Part shown: positions 7,210 to 16,816 of the stretch, piece after piece | Numbering within the stretch: the stretch's first letter is position 1 | Layout of the letters: each line of letters opens with the position of its first letter | Source: an uncultured Alistipes sp. | GTDB taxonomy: Bacteria; Bacteroidota; Bacteroidia; Bacteroidales; Rikenellaceae | Length of the DNA: 20,807 bases | Direction of reading: 5' to 3' | Assembly: GCA_900549685.1 (NCBI GenBank) | Contig: UROX01000027.1 | Location: 1 to 20,807, forward strand | Made by a program: the position numbers and the translations under genes | Notes under the pieces: model-generated | Database searches by the model: none | Seen by the model: only the letters and a program-made list of their open reading frames with translations | What the model was told of the DNA's origin: nothing

Positions 7210-9465
7210 ATGAAACGGATTGAATATTTGATTTGGTCGGCCCTGTGCCTGATCCTGGTTTCCTGCGAGGCCCCGGTGGTCGATGATTTCGGCGTGCGTC
7301 TGCCCGAGGAGCCGCTGGCCGTGACCGGATGCGTCGTCGATACGGATGGCGCACCGATGGAAGGGGTCGTCGTTTCGGACGGTTATACCGTGACGCAAAC
7401 CGACGCGGAAGGACGTTATGAGATTACGGCGCCCCGCTGTGCCGCATTTGTCTGGGTTTCGGCTCCCGAAGGCTATATGGCCCCGTTGAAAGAGTCGGGC
7501 ATCCCCGATTTCTTCCGGGCGCTCGGTTCGTTCGAAACGACGCAGACGTGCGATTTCACGCTCGAGAGACTGGATGGTTCGAAACCGTGGGTGATGCTGG
7601 CCGTCGGCGACCCGCAGGTCAAGAATAACGAACAGGTCGGCTATTTCCGGGAGGAAGGCATTGCCGATATGCGGAAGCTGATGGCTGCGGATGCTTCGAA
7701 ACGCTATTTCGCCTTGATATTGGGCGATTTGGTTTACGACCAGATGGGCATGTACGACGCTTATGTGAAGTCGCTTTCGGAACTGGGCATCCCGCTTTTC
7801 CACGTCATCGGCAACCACGATCACGACAAGAATGCCGTAGACGCCGTGGATGAACCCGAATTGCAGGACCCTGCGGCCGATGACGATTACGAGAGCTTCA
7901 TCGGCCCGACCTACTATTCGTTCGACCTGGCGGGCATGCACTTCCTGATGCTCGACAATGTGTATATGTCGAAAAAGGGAGGTACGTTCGAAAAGAAACT
8001 CACCGGCAACCAGATCGACTGGATCCGAAAAGACCTCGCATCAGTCCCCAAAAGCAAGAAACTGGTGGTTTGTCTGCATATCGCCACCCGCCAGCGCATG
8101 AACAAGGGGTTGGGTGAAATGACGGAACTGTACGATCTGCTGGCGGGTTATCAGGTGGAGATCTTCTCGGCCCATGCCCATGCCAATTTCAGCGACCGAA
8201 TCCGTCCGGACATTTACGAGCGTACGCTCGGAGGCCTGTGCGGAACGTTCTGGAGCCGGAACCGCGCCAATCACGACGGAACGCCCTGCGGTTACGGCGT
8301 GGCGATTGTCGATCCGACGCAGACGAAGCATTTTTCGGATTACTATTACAAAAGTCTGGGGCAGGAACGCGACTATCAGATGAAGGTCTATTCGATGAAC
8401 GAATCCCGGGTGGCGAGCAACCTGCAAGTCAACATCTGGGACTGGGACCCCGGAACATGGACCGTGAAATGGTATGAGAACGGGGTGGACAAGGGTGCGC
8501 TCGCCCCGAGCCCGTCCAACATCGAGGACCCCGACGTCTACAACTATTACCTCGGCGATGCCGCATTCGCCAAGGTTTCCGACCACATGTTCCTCTGCAA
8601 GCCGCAGCCGCATGCCAAGGTGCGTATCGAGGCGACCAACAACCTTTTCGGCAAAACCTATACGGCCGAGATCGCCGATGCCGGAACGCCCAACCAGGTA
8701 GTCGTTCCGACGGCCATGTTCGAACAGTTCGAAGGCAAATGGCTGTATTCCGAGGATTTCAACACGCTTCCGGCTCCGGCCGCAGCCACCGCGGCATTCC
8801 CGTGGACCGACGGCTCGACAATCAAGGGTTGGCGGATGGATTGTGTCCTCAAGAGCGGCAGTTCGATGGTCTATCAGTCGCAGGACGGTACGGCTGCGGC
8901 GGGAGCATTCAAGAATTTCGGTCAGATCGGCAACTCCAATCGCGCATTGGGTGCACTGACTTCGGGATCAATCCGCGAGGTGCTGTGGGGCGTCCTTCTC
9001 AAAAACAACACCGGGAAGACGATTGAAAAGGTTCGCATCTCCTATTACGGCGAGGTGTGGCGTTCGGGCAGCAACATCGCCTTCGATAAATCGAAGGATT
9101 CGACCGACCTGCATCAACTGCGTTTCAGCTATGTGAGGAATCCCGAAATCTTCGCCGACCCCTTCTCGTTCACCGAAGAGGCGATGCCTCCGACGGTCGA
9201 TCTGTCGCAGGGTCCCAACCGCATCGGCTATCTCTCCTATCCGCGCACGGCGAATGCCGATACGACTCCCGTGCGTTCTGACGGGAAAGGCATCGGGGCG
9301 CTCGACGGACATGCCGATGCCAACCGAACGCTGATCGAAGGTGACCTGGAGGTCGATCTCGCTCCCAACGACCTGATCCTGCTACGCTGGTGGTATCGTT
9401 ACAATGCGGCGGACTGGAATCCCGGACTGGCCATCGACGATCTGAAAGTCGAAGTGCTGGAATAA
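7210..9465 (+). CDS. secreted calcineurin-like phosphoesterase lipoprotein with an extra C-terminal beta domain
   Basis: A 751-residue exported metal-dependent phosphoesterase. The lipobox LVSC gives lipidated Cys18. An N-terminal carboxypeptidase-regulatory-like beta domain (MetallophosN type) covers about 35-110. The catalytic domain (about 127-330) carries D134-x-Q136, GDLVYD (D173), GNHD (N202, H203), H290 and the AHAH pair (H322, H324). The first motif has Gln where classic members have His. A MetallophosC-type region follows to about 500. Residues about 510-751 (EDFNTLP, SNRALGAL, WGVLLKNNTGKTIE, YYGEVWRSG) resemble a beta-sandwich module found at the C-terminus of secreted Bacteroidota proteins. 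The ATG at 7210 is chosen; an in-frame TTG touches the susD stop at 7200. The substrate is unknown, perhaps a phospho-decorated glycan or phospholipid head group. Confidence 0.88.
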   Translation: MKRIEYLIWSALCLILVSCEAPVVDDFGVRLPEEPLAVTGCVVDTDGAPMEGVVVSDGYTVTQTDAEGRYEITAPRCAAFVWVSAPEGYMAPLKESGIPDFFRALGSFETTQTCDFTLERLDGSKPWVMLAVGDPQVKNNEQVGYFREEGIADMRKLMAADASKRYFALILGDLVYDQMGMYDAYVKSLSELGIPLFHVIGNHDHDKNAVDAVDEPELQDPAADDDYESFIGPTYYSFDLAGMHFLMLDNVYMSKKGGTFEKKLTGNQIDWIRKDLASVPKSKKLVVCLHIATRQRMNKGLGEMTELYDLLAGYQVEIFSAHAHANFSDRIRPDIYERTLGGLCGTFWSRNRANHDGTPCGYGVAIVDPTQTKHFSDYYYKSLGQERDYQMKVYSMNESRVASNLQVNIWDWDPGTWTVKWYENGVDKGALAPSPSNIEDPDVYNYYLGDAAFAKVSDHMFLCKPQPHAKVRIEATNNLFGKTYTAEIADAGTPNQVVVPTAMFEQFEGKWLYSEDFNTLPAPAAATAAFPWTDGSTIKGWRMDCVLKSGSSMVYQSQDGTAAAGAFKNFGQIGNSNRALGALTSGSIREVLWGVLLKNNTGKTIEKVRISYYGEVWRSGSNIAFDKSKDSTDLHQLRFSYVRNPEIFADPFSFTEEAMPPTVDLSQGPNRIGYLSYPRTANADTTPVRSDGKGIGALDGHADANRTLIEGDLEVDLAPNDLILLRWWYRYNAADWNPGLAIDDLKVEVLE

Positions 9466-9488
9466 AACCGCGGATACAGCGTCTCAAC

Positions 9489-9535
9489 GAAAACGGAGCG
9501 CCGCTTGCGCCGGTCGGAAGCGGCGCTCCGTTTTC
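9489..9535 (+). terminator. strong hairpin terminator after the phosphoesterase gene
   Basis: The arms 9489-9506 and 9518-9535 are perfectly complementary over 18 bp (core CGGAGCGCCGCTT), with an 11-nt loop. The ends are AAAA/TTTT, so the structure works in both directions. It begins 23 bases after the stop codon at 9465 and should separate the susCD-phosphoesterase transcript from the hydrolase genes, or reduce read-through into them. Confidence 0.85.
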
Positions 9536-9537
9536 CA

Positions 9538-9553
9538 TAATTCAGTAATTCAG
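9538..9553 (+). repeat. tandem 8-bp direct repeat
   Basis: TAATTCAG occurs twice back to back between the hairpin terminator and the GH3 start codon, followed by a T6 run at 9555-9560. This short AT-rich patch is the only room for a promoter or leader for the GH3 gene. No clear TAnnTTTG element is present. Confidence 0.4.
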
Positions 9554-9567
9554 CTTTTTTCGAACGA

Positions 9568-11880
9568 ATGAAAAGAAGATTGTTCGGACGGTCGCCGCTG
9601 GCGGTGGCCGTTCTGGGGAGCGCATGCTGTTCCGACAGCTCTGAACCGCTCTACAAAGATGTTTCGCAGCCTGTCGAACGGCGTATCGACGACCTGATGG
9701 GCCGCATGACCCTGCGTGAAAAGATCGGGCAGATGTGTCAGTTCGTGGGTTTGGAACACCTGCGCATGGCCGAGCGGAACGCCACGCCCGAGGAGATCCG
9801 CGACGGGCACGCCCAAGGGTATTACCCGGGCTACCACTCGACCGACATCCTGCGGATGGTCGAGACGGGCGAGGCCAGCTCGTTTTTCCATGTCGTAACC
9901 CCCGAGGAGGCCAATTACCTGCAAGGTTTGGCGCAAAAAAGCCGCTTGCAGATTCCGCTTCTGATCGGTATCGACGCCATCCACGGCAACGGCCTTTACA
10001 GCGGCGCGACGATTTACCCGACCTCGATCGGACAGGCCGCGACGTTCGACCCGGACCTCGTGGAGCGGCTGTGCCGTGAAACGGCGCTCGAAATGCGGGC
10101 CATGGGCGCCCAGTGGACCTTCAACCCCAATGTCGAGGTGGCTCGCGACGCCCGTTGGGGACGCTGCGGGGAGTCGTTCGGCGAAGACCCGCTGCTGGTC
10201 GGCAGGATGGGCGCCGCTTCGGTCCGCGGCTATCAGGGGGCGGATTTCACCGGAACGGACCGCGTCATCGCCTGCGCCAAGCATTTTGTAGGCGGCTCGC
10301 AACCCGTCAACGGCATCAACGGCGCACCGTTCGACGCCTCGGAACGCACACTGCGGGAGATTTTCCTGCCGCCGTTCCGGGCGTGCATCGAAGCGGGCGT
10401 ACACAGTGTGATGGCTGCGCACAACGAGGTCAACGGCCATCCGGCCCACGGCAGCAAATGGCTGCTGACCGACCTGCTGCGCGGAGAGATGGGCTTCAAG
10501 GGCTTTGTCGTCAGCGACTGGAAGGACGTCGAACGGCTGGTGGACAAACATGCGCAGGTCGCCACCGAGGAGGAGGCTTTCATCCGCAGCGTCGCCTGCG
10601 GGATGGACATGCGTATGCACGGTCCGGTCTTTATCGACGTGATCCAGCGGGCCGCGGAGCAGGGCGTGATCTCCGAAAAAAGGATCGACGAGGCCTGCCG
10701 CGGGATTCTGGAAGCCAAGTTCCGGCTCGGACTTTTCGAAAATCCGTTTGTCGATGCCGCGCAGACCGCCGAACTTTGCAACACTTCCGAGCACCGCGCC
10801 ACGGCGCTCGAAGCGGCCCGCAAGTCGATCGTCCTGCTGAAAAACGACGGACTTCTGCCGCTCGACTTTTCGAAATACCGGCGGATTCTCGTGGCGGGAC
10901 CCAATGCCGACAGCCATGCCGTCATGGGCGACTGGTCGCTGCCCCAGCCGGCTGAAAACATCGTCACCGTACTCGCTGGTTTGAAGCAGATCGCTCCCGA
11001 CTGCGCGTTCCGCGAAGTCGGCTTCGGCAATAACCCCAAAACGATGCAGGCGGCGGATGTCGACCGTGCCGTCGCGGCGGCGCGTGTGTCGGACCTCGCC
11101 GTATTGGTCGTGGGTGAAAACGGCCTGCGTTACGACCGCGGCGCCAAGACCTGCGGCGAGAACGTCGACCGCTGGGATCTGGGCCTTTACGGGCTTCAGC
11201 AGGAGCTGGTCGAGCGCGTGGTGGCCACGGGAACGCCGACCGTCGTGGTGCTCGTAAACGGGCGTCCGCTGGCTCTGCCGTGGATCGAGGAGCACATTCC
11301 GGCCGTCGTCGAGGCCTGGGAGCCGGGCTGCATGGGCGGTCTGGCTGTCGCCGAGGTGCTCGCGGGCGAAGTGAACCCTTCGGGGAAGCTCCCGATGTCG
11401 TTCCCCAAGCATGTGGGACAACAGATGGTCAACTACAACCGCAAGCTGTCGAGTCTCTGGGCCGGATATGTCGAGGGCGACAACCAGCCGCTCTGGGAGT
11501 TCGGCTACGGGTTGAGCTATACGACGTTCGCTTACGACGCGCTGACGGTCGACAAAACCTCGGTGCGCGCCGGCGATGTGCTGAAAGTGTCGGTCGACGT
11601 GGTCAACACGGGCGACCGTGCGGGTGAAGAGGTCGTGCAGCTCTATATCCACGACCTGTACAGCTCCGTGACCCGGCCGATCAAAGAACTGCGGGATTTC
11701 CGCCGCGTCGCACTGGCTCCGGGCGAACGCAAGCGCGTGGAGTTCTCCCTGCCCGTCGAGCGGCTCGGCGCGTTGGACGAGAACATGCGTTTCGCCGTCG
11801 AAGCGGGCGACTACGAAATCATGGCCGGCTCGTCGTCGGCCGACCGAAACCTGTTGAAAACCACTGTAACCGTCAAATAA
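9568..11880 (+). CDS. glycoside hydrolase family 3 lipoprotein, beta-glucosidase type
   Basis: A 770-residue exo-acting retaining beta-glycosidase. The N-terminus is basic and hydrophobic with a lipobox-like LGSAC, so it is probably a periplasmic or outer-membrane lipoprotein. Domain 1 is the (alpha/beta)8 barrel to about residue 360: REKIGQM, IDAIHGNGLYSG, NPNVEVARDARWGRCGESFGEDP, the AKHFVGG motif, and GFVVSDW with the expected nucleophile D317. Domain 2 (about 400-600) has SIVLLKNDGLLPL and a GEN-VDRWDLGL loop where the acid/base normally lies. A C-terminal fibronectin-III-like domain (NTGDRAGEEVVQLY) completes the three-domain architecture. It lacks the NagZ-type signature, so beta-glucosidase, beta-xylosidase or a related specificity is more likely than NagZ-like activity. 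GH89 begins at the base after its stop codon. Confidence 0.93.
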   Translation: MKRRLFGRSPLAVAVLGSACCSDSSEPLYKDVSQPVERRIDDLMGRMTLREKIGQMCQFVGLEHLRMAERNATPEEIRDGHAQGYYPGYHSTDILRMVETGEASSFFHVVTPEEANYLQGLAQKSRLQIPLLIGIDAIHGNGLYSGATIYPTSIGQAATFDPDLVERLCRETALEMRAMGAQWTFNPNVEVARDARWGRCGESFGEDPLLVGRMGAASVRGYQGADFTGTDRVIACAKHFVGGSQPVNGINGAPFDASERTLREIFLPPFRACIEAGVHSVMAAHNEVNGHPAHGSKWLLTDLLRGEMGFKGFVVSDWKDVERLVDKHAQVATEEEAFIRSVACGMDMRMHGPVFIDVIQRAAEQGVISEKRIDEACRGILEAKFRLGLFENPFVDAAQTAELCNTSEHRATALEAARKSIVLLKNDGLLPLDFSKYRRILVAGPNADSHAVMGDWSLPQPAENIVTVLAGLKQIAPDCAFREVGFGNNPKTMQAADVDRAVAAARVSDLAVLVVGENGLRYDRGAKTCGENVDRWDLGLYGLQQELVERVVATGTPTVVVLVNGRPLALPWIEEHIPAVVEAWEPGCMGGLAVAEVLAGEVNPSGKLPMSFPKHVGQQMVNYNRKLSSLWAGYVEGDNQPLWEFGYGLSYTTFAYDALTVDKTSVRAGDVLKVSVDVVNTGDRAGEEVVQLYIHDLYSSVTRPIKELRDFRRVALAPGERKRVEFSLPVERLGALDENMRFAVEAGDYEIMAGSSSADRNLLKTTVTVK

Positions 11881-14064
11881 ATGAATCTATACCGTAATCT
11901 GCTCGCGGGGTTCTCGGCTTTGCTCCTGCTCGGGGCATGCACCGATCCGGACGTGCGTGCGGCCCGGGAACTGGCTTCCCGGGTACTGGGGGAGCGGGCC
12001 GGGCAGGTCCGCTTCGAGAAAATCGGCACGCCGTCCGGAACGGACTTTTACGAAGTCGAAGGAGCCGAGGGCGCCGTCGTTATCCGCGGCAACGATGCCG
12101 GCGCGATGGCCGTCGGTCTGAATCAATACCTGAAAAACGTCTGCCACGCCTCTGTGTCATGGTTTGCCCATGATGGGGTCTCGCTGCCCGAACGCCTTCC
12201 GGCCGTTGCCGGGAAACTGGCGGCCGAGGCACGGTGCGACCGGCGTTTTTTTCTGAACTATTGCACGTTCGGCTACACGATGCCGTGGTGGGGTTGGCCG
12301 GAGTGGGAGCGTCTGATCGACTGGATGGCGCTCAACGGAGTGAATATGCCTCTGGCCATTACGGGACAGGAGGCCGTGTGGCAGCGTGTGTGGCGACGGA
12401 TGGGCCTGACCGACGAGCAGATCGGCGCCTACTTTACCGGACCCGCACACCTCCCGTGGCATCGTATGTCGAATGTCGACGGCTGGGGTGGCCCGCTGCC
12501 GCAGGGATGGATCGACGGGCAGGAAACATTGCAGAGACGCATCCTCGAACGCGAACGGTCGCTGGGGATGACGCCCGTGCTTCCGGCTTTTGCCGGGCAT
12601 GTTCCCGCTGCGCTGAAGGCCCGGTATCCCGAAGCGGATATTATGACCATGAGTTCGTGGGGCGGGTTCGGGGACAAATACCGCAGTTCATTCCTCAGCC
12701 CGACGGACCCGCTGTTCGCCGGGATTCAGCGCGAATTTCTCGCCGAGCAGACCCGTTTGTACGGCACCGACCACATTTACGGGGCCGATCCGCTCAACGA
12801 GGTGCAGCTGCCGCGCTGGGATGCCGAATACCTCGCTTCGGTGGCCGGGCATATTTACAGTTCGCTCGCCGAGGCCGATCCCGAAGCCGTGTGGTTGCAG
12901 ATGACCTGGCATTTCTACTACGACAAGGAGTGGACCGACGCCTTGCGTGAAGCGTTCATGCGTGCCGTGCCCGGCGACCGCCTCGTGTCGCTGGACTACT
13001 ACTGCGAAAATACCGAGGTCTGGCGTATGACCGACCGCTATTACGGCAAGCCCTATATCTGGTGCTATTTGGGAAACTTCGGCGGCAATACGATGCTCAA
13101 GGGCAACCTCCGCGAAACGGGACGCCGTATCGAGCAGGCTTTTGCCGCGGGAGGCGACAACCTCTGCGGAGTGGGTTCGACGCTCGAAGCGTTGGATGTC
13201 AATCCGCTGATGTACGAATACCTCTTCGATAAGGCCTGGCGGCATACCGGCGACGACGCGACGTGGATCGACGCCTATGCCGACAGTCATGCCGGATGCG
13301 AGGATGCCGATTTCCGGGCCGCCTGGCGCTGGATGCTCGACTCGGTCTATGTCGACTGTGCGCGGCTGGGGCAGGGTACGGTAACCAACTCGCGGCCGTC
13401 GCTGCGGGGCGTGATCCGCTGGACGCAGCCCGGAAACTCCTACGACAACGCCGGGCTGTGCCGCGCCTGGGGGCGGATGCTTCGCGCCGAAGGACACGGT
13501 GCGATGTACGACTTCGATCTGGTGAACGTGGGCCGTCAGGTCCTCGGCAACCATTTTGCACTCCTGCGCGACGCCTTCACGGCAGCGTACGAACGGCGTG
13601 ATCCGGCGGACATGCGTCGCCGGAAGGCGGAGATGATGGCGCTGCTGGACGATCTGGACCGTTTGCTGGCCTGCCATCCGACATTCTCGCTCTCCCGATG
13701 GATCGAGGCGGCGCGCGCCGTCGGCACGTCCGGGGCCGAGAGCGACTATTACGAACGAAATGCCCGCAACATCCTCACCACCTGGGGCGACCGCGACCAG
13801 AGCCTTAACGATTACGCCAACCGCACATGGGCCGGACTGGTCGCTGCCTACTACAAACCCCGCTGGGAGTTGTTCTGCGACGCAGTCCTTGAAGCCGTGG
13901 AGTCGGGCGCGCCGTTCGACGAAGCCGCTTTCACCGAGCGGTGCAGGGATTTCGAATGGGCGTGGGTCAATTCCACGGATAAAAGCGGCCTGAACGCAGG
14001 GCGTTCCGCCGCGAAACCCGTTGCCGGAATGCTCTATGCGAAGTATAAATCCCAAATCGAATAG
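11881..14064 (+). CDS. GH89 alpha-N-acetylglucosaminidase lipoprotein
   Basis: A 727-residue NAGLU-family enzyme that removes terminal alpha-linked GlcNAc; known bacterial members act on alpha1,4-GlcNAc-capped mucin O-glycans. The lipobox LLGAC lipidates Cys20. The N-terminal domain contains the IRGNDAGAMAVGLNQYLK segment. The catalytic barrel shows the diagnostic NYCTFGYTMPWWGWPEWE, WMALNGVNMPLAITGQEAVW and WHRMSNVDGWGGPLP stretches. By position, E307 (DPLNEV) and E436 (STLEALDVNP) should be the two catalytic carboxylates; their 129-residue spacing agrees with the pair in human NAGLU. The helical C-terminal domain is complete to KSQIE. Its ATG directly follows the GH3 stop, implying translational coupling. 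This gene is the best substrate clue in the locus. Confidence 0.95.
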   Translation: MNLYRNLLAGFSALLLLGACTDPDVRAARELASRVLGERAGQVRFEKIGTPSGTDFYEVEGAEGAVVIRGNDAGAMAVGLNQYLKNVCHASVSWFAHDGVSLPERLPAVAGKLAAEARCDRRFFLNYCTFGYTMPWWGWPEWERLIDWMALNGVNMPLAITGQEAVWQRVWRRMGLTDEQIGAYFTGPAHLPWHRMSNVDGWGGPLPQGWIDGQETLQRRILERERSLGMTPVLPAFAGHVPAALKARYPEADIMTMSSWGGFGDKYRSSFLSPTDPLFAGIQREFLAEQTRLYGTDHIYGADPLNEVQLPRWDAEYLASVAGHIYSSLAEADPEAVWLQMTWHFYYDKEWTDALREAFMRAVPGDRLVSLDYYCENTEVWRMTDRYYGKPYIWCYLGNFGGNTMLKGNLRETGRRIEQAFAAGGDNLCGVGSTLEALDVNPLMYEYLFDKAWRHTGDDATWIDAYADSHAGCEDADFRAAWRWMLDSVYVDCARLGQGTVTNSRPSLRGVIRWTQPGNSYDNAGLCRAWGRMLRAEGHGAMYDFDLVNVGRQVLGNHFALLRDAFTAAYERRDPADMRRRKAEMMALLDDLDRLLACHPTFSLSRWIEAARAVGTSGAESDYYERNARNILTTWGDRDQSLNDYANRTWAGLVAAYYKPRWELFCDAVLEAVESGAPFDEAAFTERCRDFEWAWVNSTDKSGLNAGRSAAKPVAGMLYAKYKSQIE

Positions 14065-14067
14065 ACC

Positions 14068-14928
14068 ATGCGCAAGCTGTTCCTATTGTTCGCGCTCATT
14101 GCGGCGGCAGGCGCTTCGGCGCAGAAACGATCTTTTCGGGTGCTCACCTACAATGTCTGTGAGGGGTTGAAAATGGATACGACGGCTTCGAAGGAACGAT
14201 TTGTCGCCTGGATGCGCGAACTCGATCCCGACCTGGCCGCCTTGCAGGAGATGAATGGATTCACGCAAGCGCGTTTGGAGAAACTTGCGGCAGCCTACGG
14301 TCATTCCCATGCCGTATTGCTCAAGGATACAGGGTATCCCGTGGCCCTTACATCGAAATACCCGATCGTAGCGAAACGGGTGACGGATAATATGCACCAC
14401 GGATTCCTGATCGCCCGCACGGGCGGCTACAACATCGTCGTGGCGCACCTCTCGCCTTTCAGCTGGCGCAAACGGCAGCAGGAGGTGGCGACGATTCGGG
14501 CCTGGATCGCAGCTTCGGGAGAACGCCGCCGCTGGATCGTACTGGGCGACCTAAACTCCTGTTCGCCGCTCGACCGCGAAGGATATGCCGACGGCCGCCT
14601 GCGGGCGCTGAACCGCCGGGGCGACGATCCCCGCACGGGCGGTAAACGACAGAACCTCGTGGACGGTGAACTGGACTTCACGACCCAGCAGGCGTTGCTT
14701 GACGCAGGTTTCTGCGACGCCTTCAAACGGTTTCATTCCGAATACGTCGCCTCCTATCCCAGTCCGGCGCGTGCCGCGGGCAATCCCGATCCCGTAACAT
14801 GCCGTCTCGATTACATCTATCTGAGCCGCGATCTCCGGGCGCGCGCCCTCGACGGACGGATTCTGCGCGAAGGCGACGCCGCGACGCTATCCGACCATTT
14901 ACCGTTATACATAGACCTGAAACGGTGA
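14068..14928 (+). CDS. secreted endonuclease/exonuclease/phosphatase (EEP) family hydrolase
   Basis: A 286-residue exported phosphodiesterase-fold protein. The signal peptide spans about 1-18 (LFALIAAAGASAQ), with no lipobox, so it is probably periplasmic. EEP motifs are complete: LTYNV (N29), LQE (E61, metal ligand), GDLN (D161, N163) and SDHLPL (D276, H277 near the C-terminus). The family includes nucleases, sphingomyelinases and inositol-phosphate phosphatases. Export and its place after GH89 argue against a DNA-repair role and for hydrolysis of a phosphodiester on an extracellular substrate. It starts 3 bases after GH89. Its stop overlaps a GTG that opens the next, broken gene. The substrate is not determinable here. 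Confidence 0.9.
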   Translation: MRKLFLLFALIAAAGASAQKRSFRVLTYNVCEGLKMDTTASKERFVAWMRELDPDLAALQEMNGFTQARLEKLAAAYGHSHAVLLKDTGYPVALTSKYPIVAKRVTDNMHHGFLIARTGGYNIVVAHLSPFSWRKRQQEVATIRAWIAASGERRRWIVLGDLNSCSPLDREGYADGRLRALNRRGDDPRTGGKRQNLVDGELDFTTQQALLDAGFCDAFKRFHSEYVASYPSPARAAGNPDPVTCRLDYIYLSRDLRARALDGRILREGDAATLSDHLPLYIDLKR

Positions 14929-15338
14929 AAAAAATCCTGTTGACGACCTTTCTATCCGCTGCCGCTGTGGTTGCAGCGGCTCAGATCCGCAACGGGCATG
15001 TTTGCAAATTCCCCGAGCGGGATGCCTTCTACACCCGCAGCGAACTCCGCCTGCCCGACATTGCGGGGAATCCTTGTGGTTCCGGGCTGCGAAATCACCC
15101 GCAAAAAGCTATCCCAATGCGGCAGACCTCGTCGACGAACGCGGAGTGGCCTGTATGTCCAATTCCGACATCCACCAGCCGATCGCCGATCGTCGACCGC
15201 TACGGCGTGGGGCGGGGCCTGCGGCCGATGATGCTGAAAAACTGCTTCACCGGGCGCGATCGGAGACTTGAAATCGTTTGGCAGCAATATTCCTTCCCGC
15301 TCGATTGTGCCGCGCTTGGCCCCTGCAAATACCCGGTA
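14925..15338 (+). pseudogene. decayed PHP-domain (Sb-PDE-like) phosphodiesterase
   Basis: A GTG at 14925 overlaps the EEP stop and begins a normal signal peptide (KKILLTTFLSAAAVVAAAQ), followed by LRLPDIAG in the same frame. Recognisable pieces then appear in other frames: GILVVPGCEITR in frame 1 (about 15067-15102), YPNAADLVDERG and CMSNSDIHQPI in frame 2 (about 15110-15187), and GRGLRPMMLKN with FTGRDRRLE in frame 3 (about 15208-15275). These match, in order, segments of secreted PHP phosphodiesterases of Bacteroidota. Spans of many residues between them are missing, including the N-terminal HxH metal site. The gene therefore appears to have suffered several internal deletions and cannot make an active enzyme. 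Family assignment comes from remembered motifs; decay is plain from the frame changes. Confidence 0.7.
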
Positions 15339-16384
<1,046 letters not shown>

Positions 16385-16388
<4 letters not shown>

Positions 16389-16813
16389 GGTAACTGCGGT
16401 TTGATCTCTTCTGCATAAAGCCGATAAAACCGGGTCTTGATCTCATCGCGCACGCGCCGGAATTCCCCGGCGATGAATTCGGGCGTTCCCATTGCGCGGG
16501 ACGGATCGTCGAACCCGATGTGCAGGCGGTGCATGACGCGGCCCGTGAACACCGGACAGTTTTCGTTCGCGCCGCCGCAGACGGTGATCACATAATCCCA
16601 CCGCCCGCCGAGGTGTTCCGACACATGGTGCGGCGTATGGCTGCCGATGTCGATGCCGGCTTCGGCCATTACTTCGACGGCCTGCGGATTGACGCGGGAC
16701 GCAGGTTCGGTTCCCGCCGAAAAGACATCCAAACGGGAGTCGAACGACTGCATGAAGCCGTGGGCCATCTGGCTGCGGCAACTGTTGCCCGTGCATAAAA
16801 TCAGTATCCTCAT
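16385..16813 (-). CDS. arsC: arsenate reductase, low-molecular-weight phosphatase fold
   Basis: A 142-residue cytosolic enzyme reducing As(V) to As(III). The P-loop CTGNSCRS gives the Cys-X5-Arg motif (C7, R13). C79 and C86 (VCGGANENC) occupy the spacing of the resolving cysteines of the thioredoxin-coupled class typified by plasmid pI258 ArsC. FDDPSRAMG supplies the Asp-Pro acid loop. It therefore probably uses thioredoxin rather than glutaredoxin. It lies 3 bases after arsA and overlaps acr3 by 4 bases. An alternative as a protein tyrosine phosphatase is unlikely given the three-cysteine pattern and the operon. Confidence 0.95.
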
Positions 16814-16816
16814 CGT

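Noticed and set aside
5677..7941. A 754-codon open frame on the minus strand opposite susD
   Set aside because: Its translation is His/Arg/Val-rich and without domains. susD and the phosphoesterase on the other strand are clear families, so this is a GC-rich antisense shadow.
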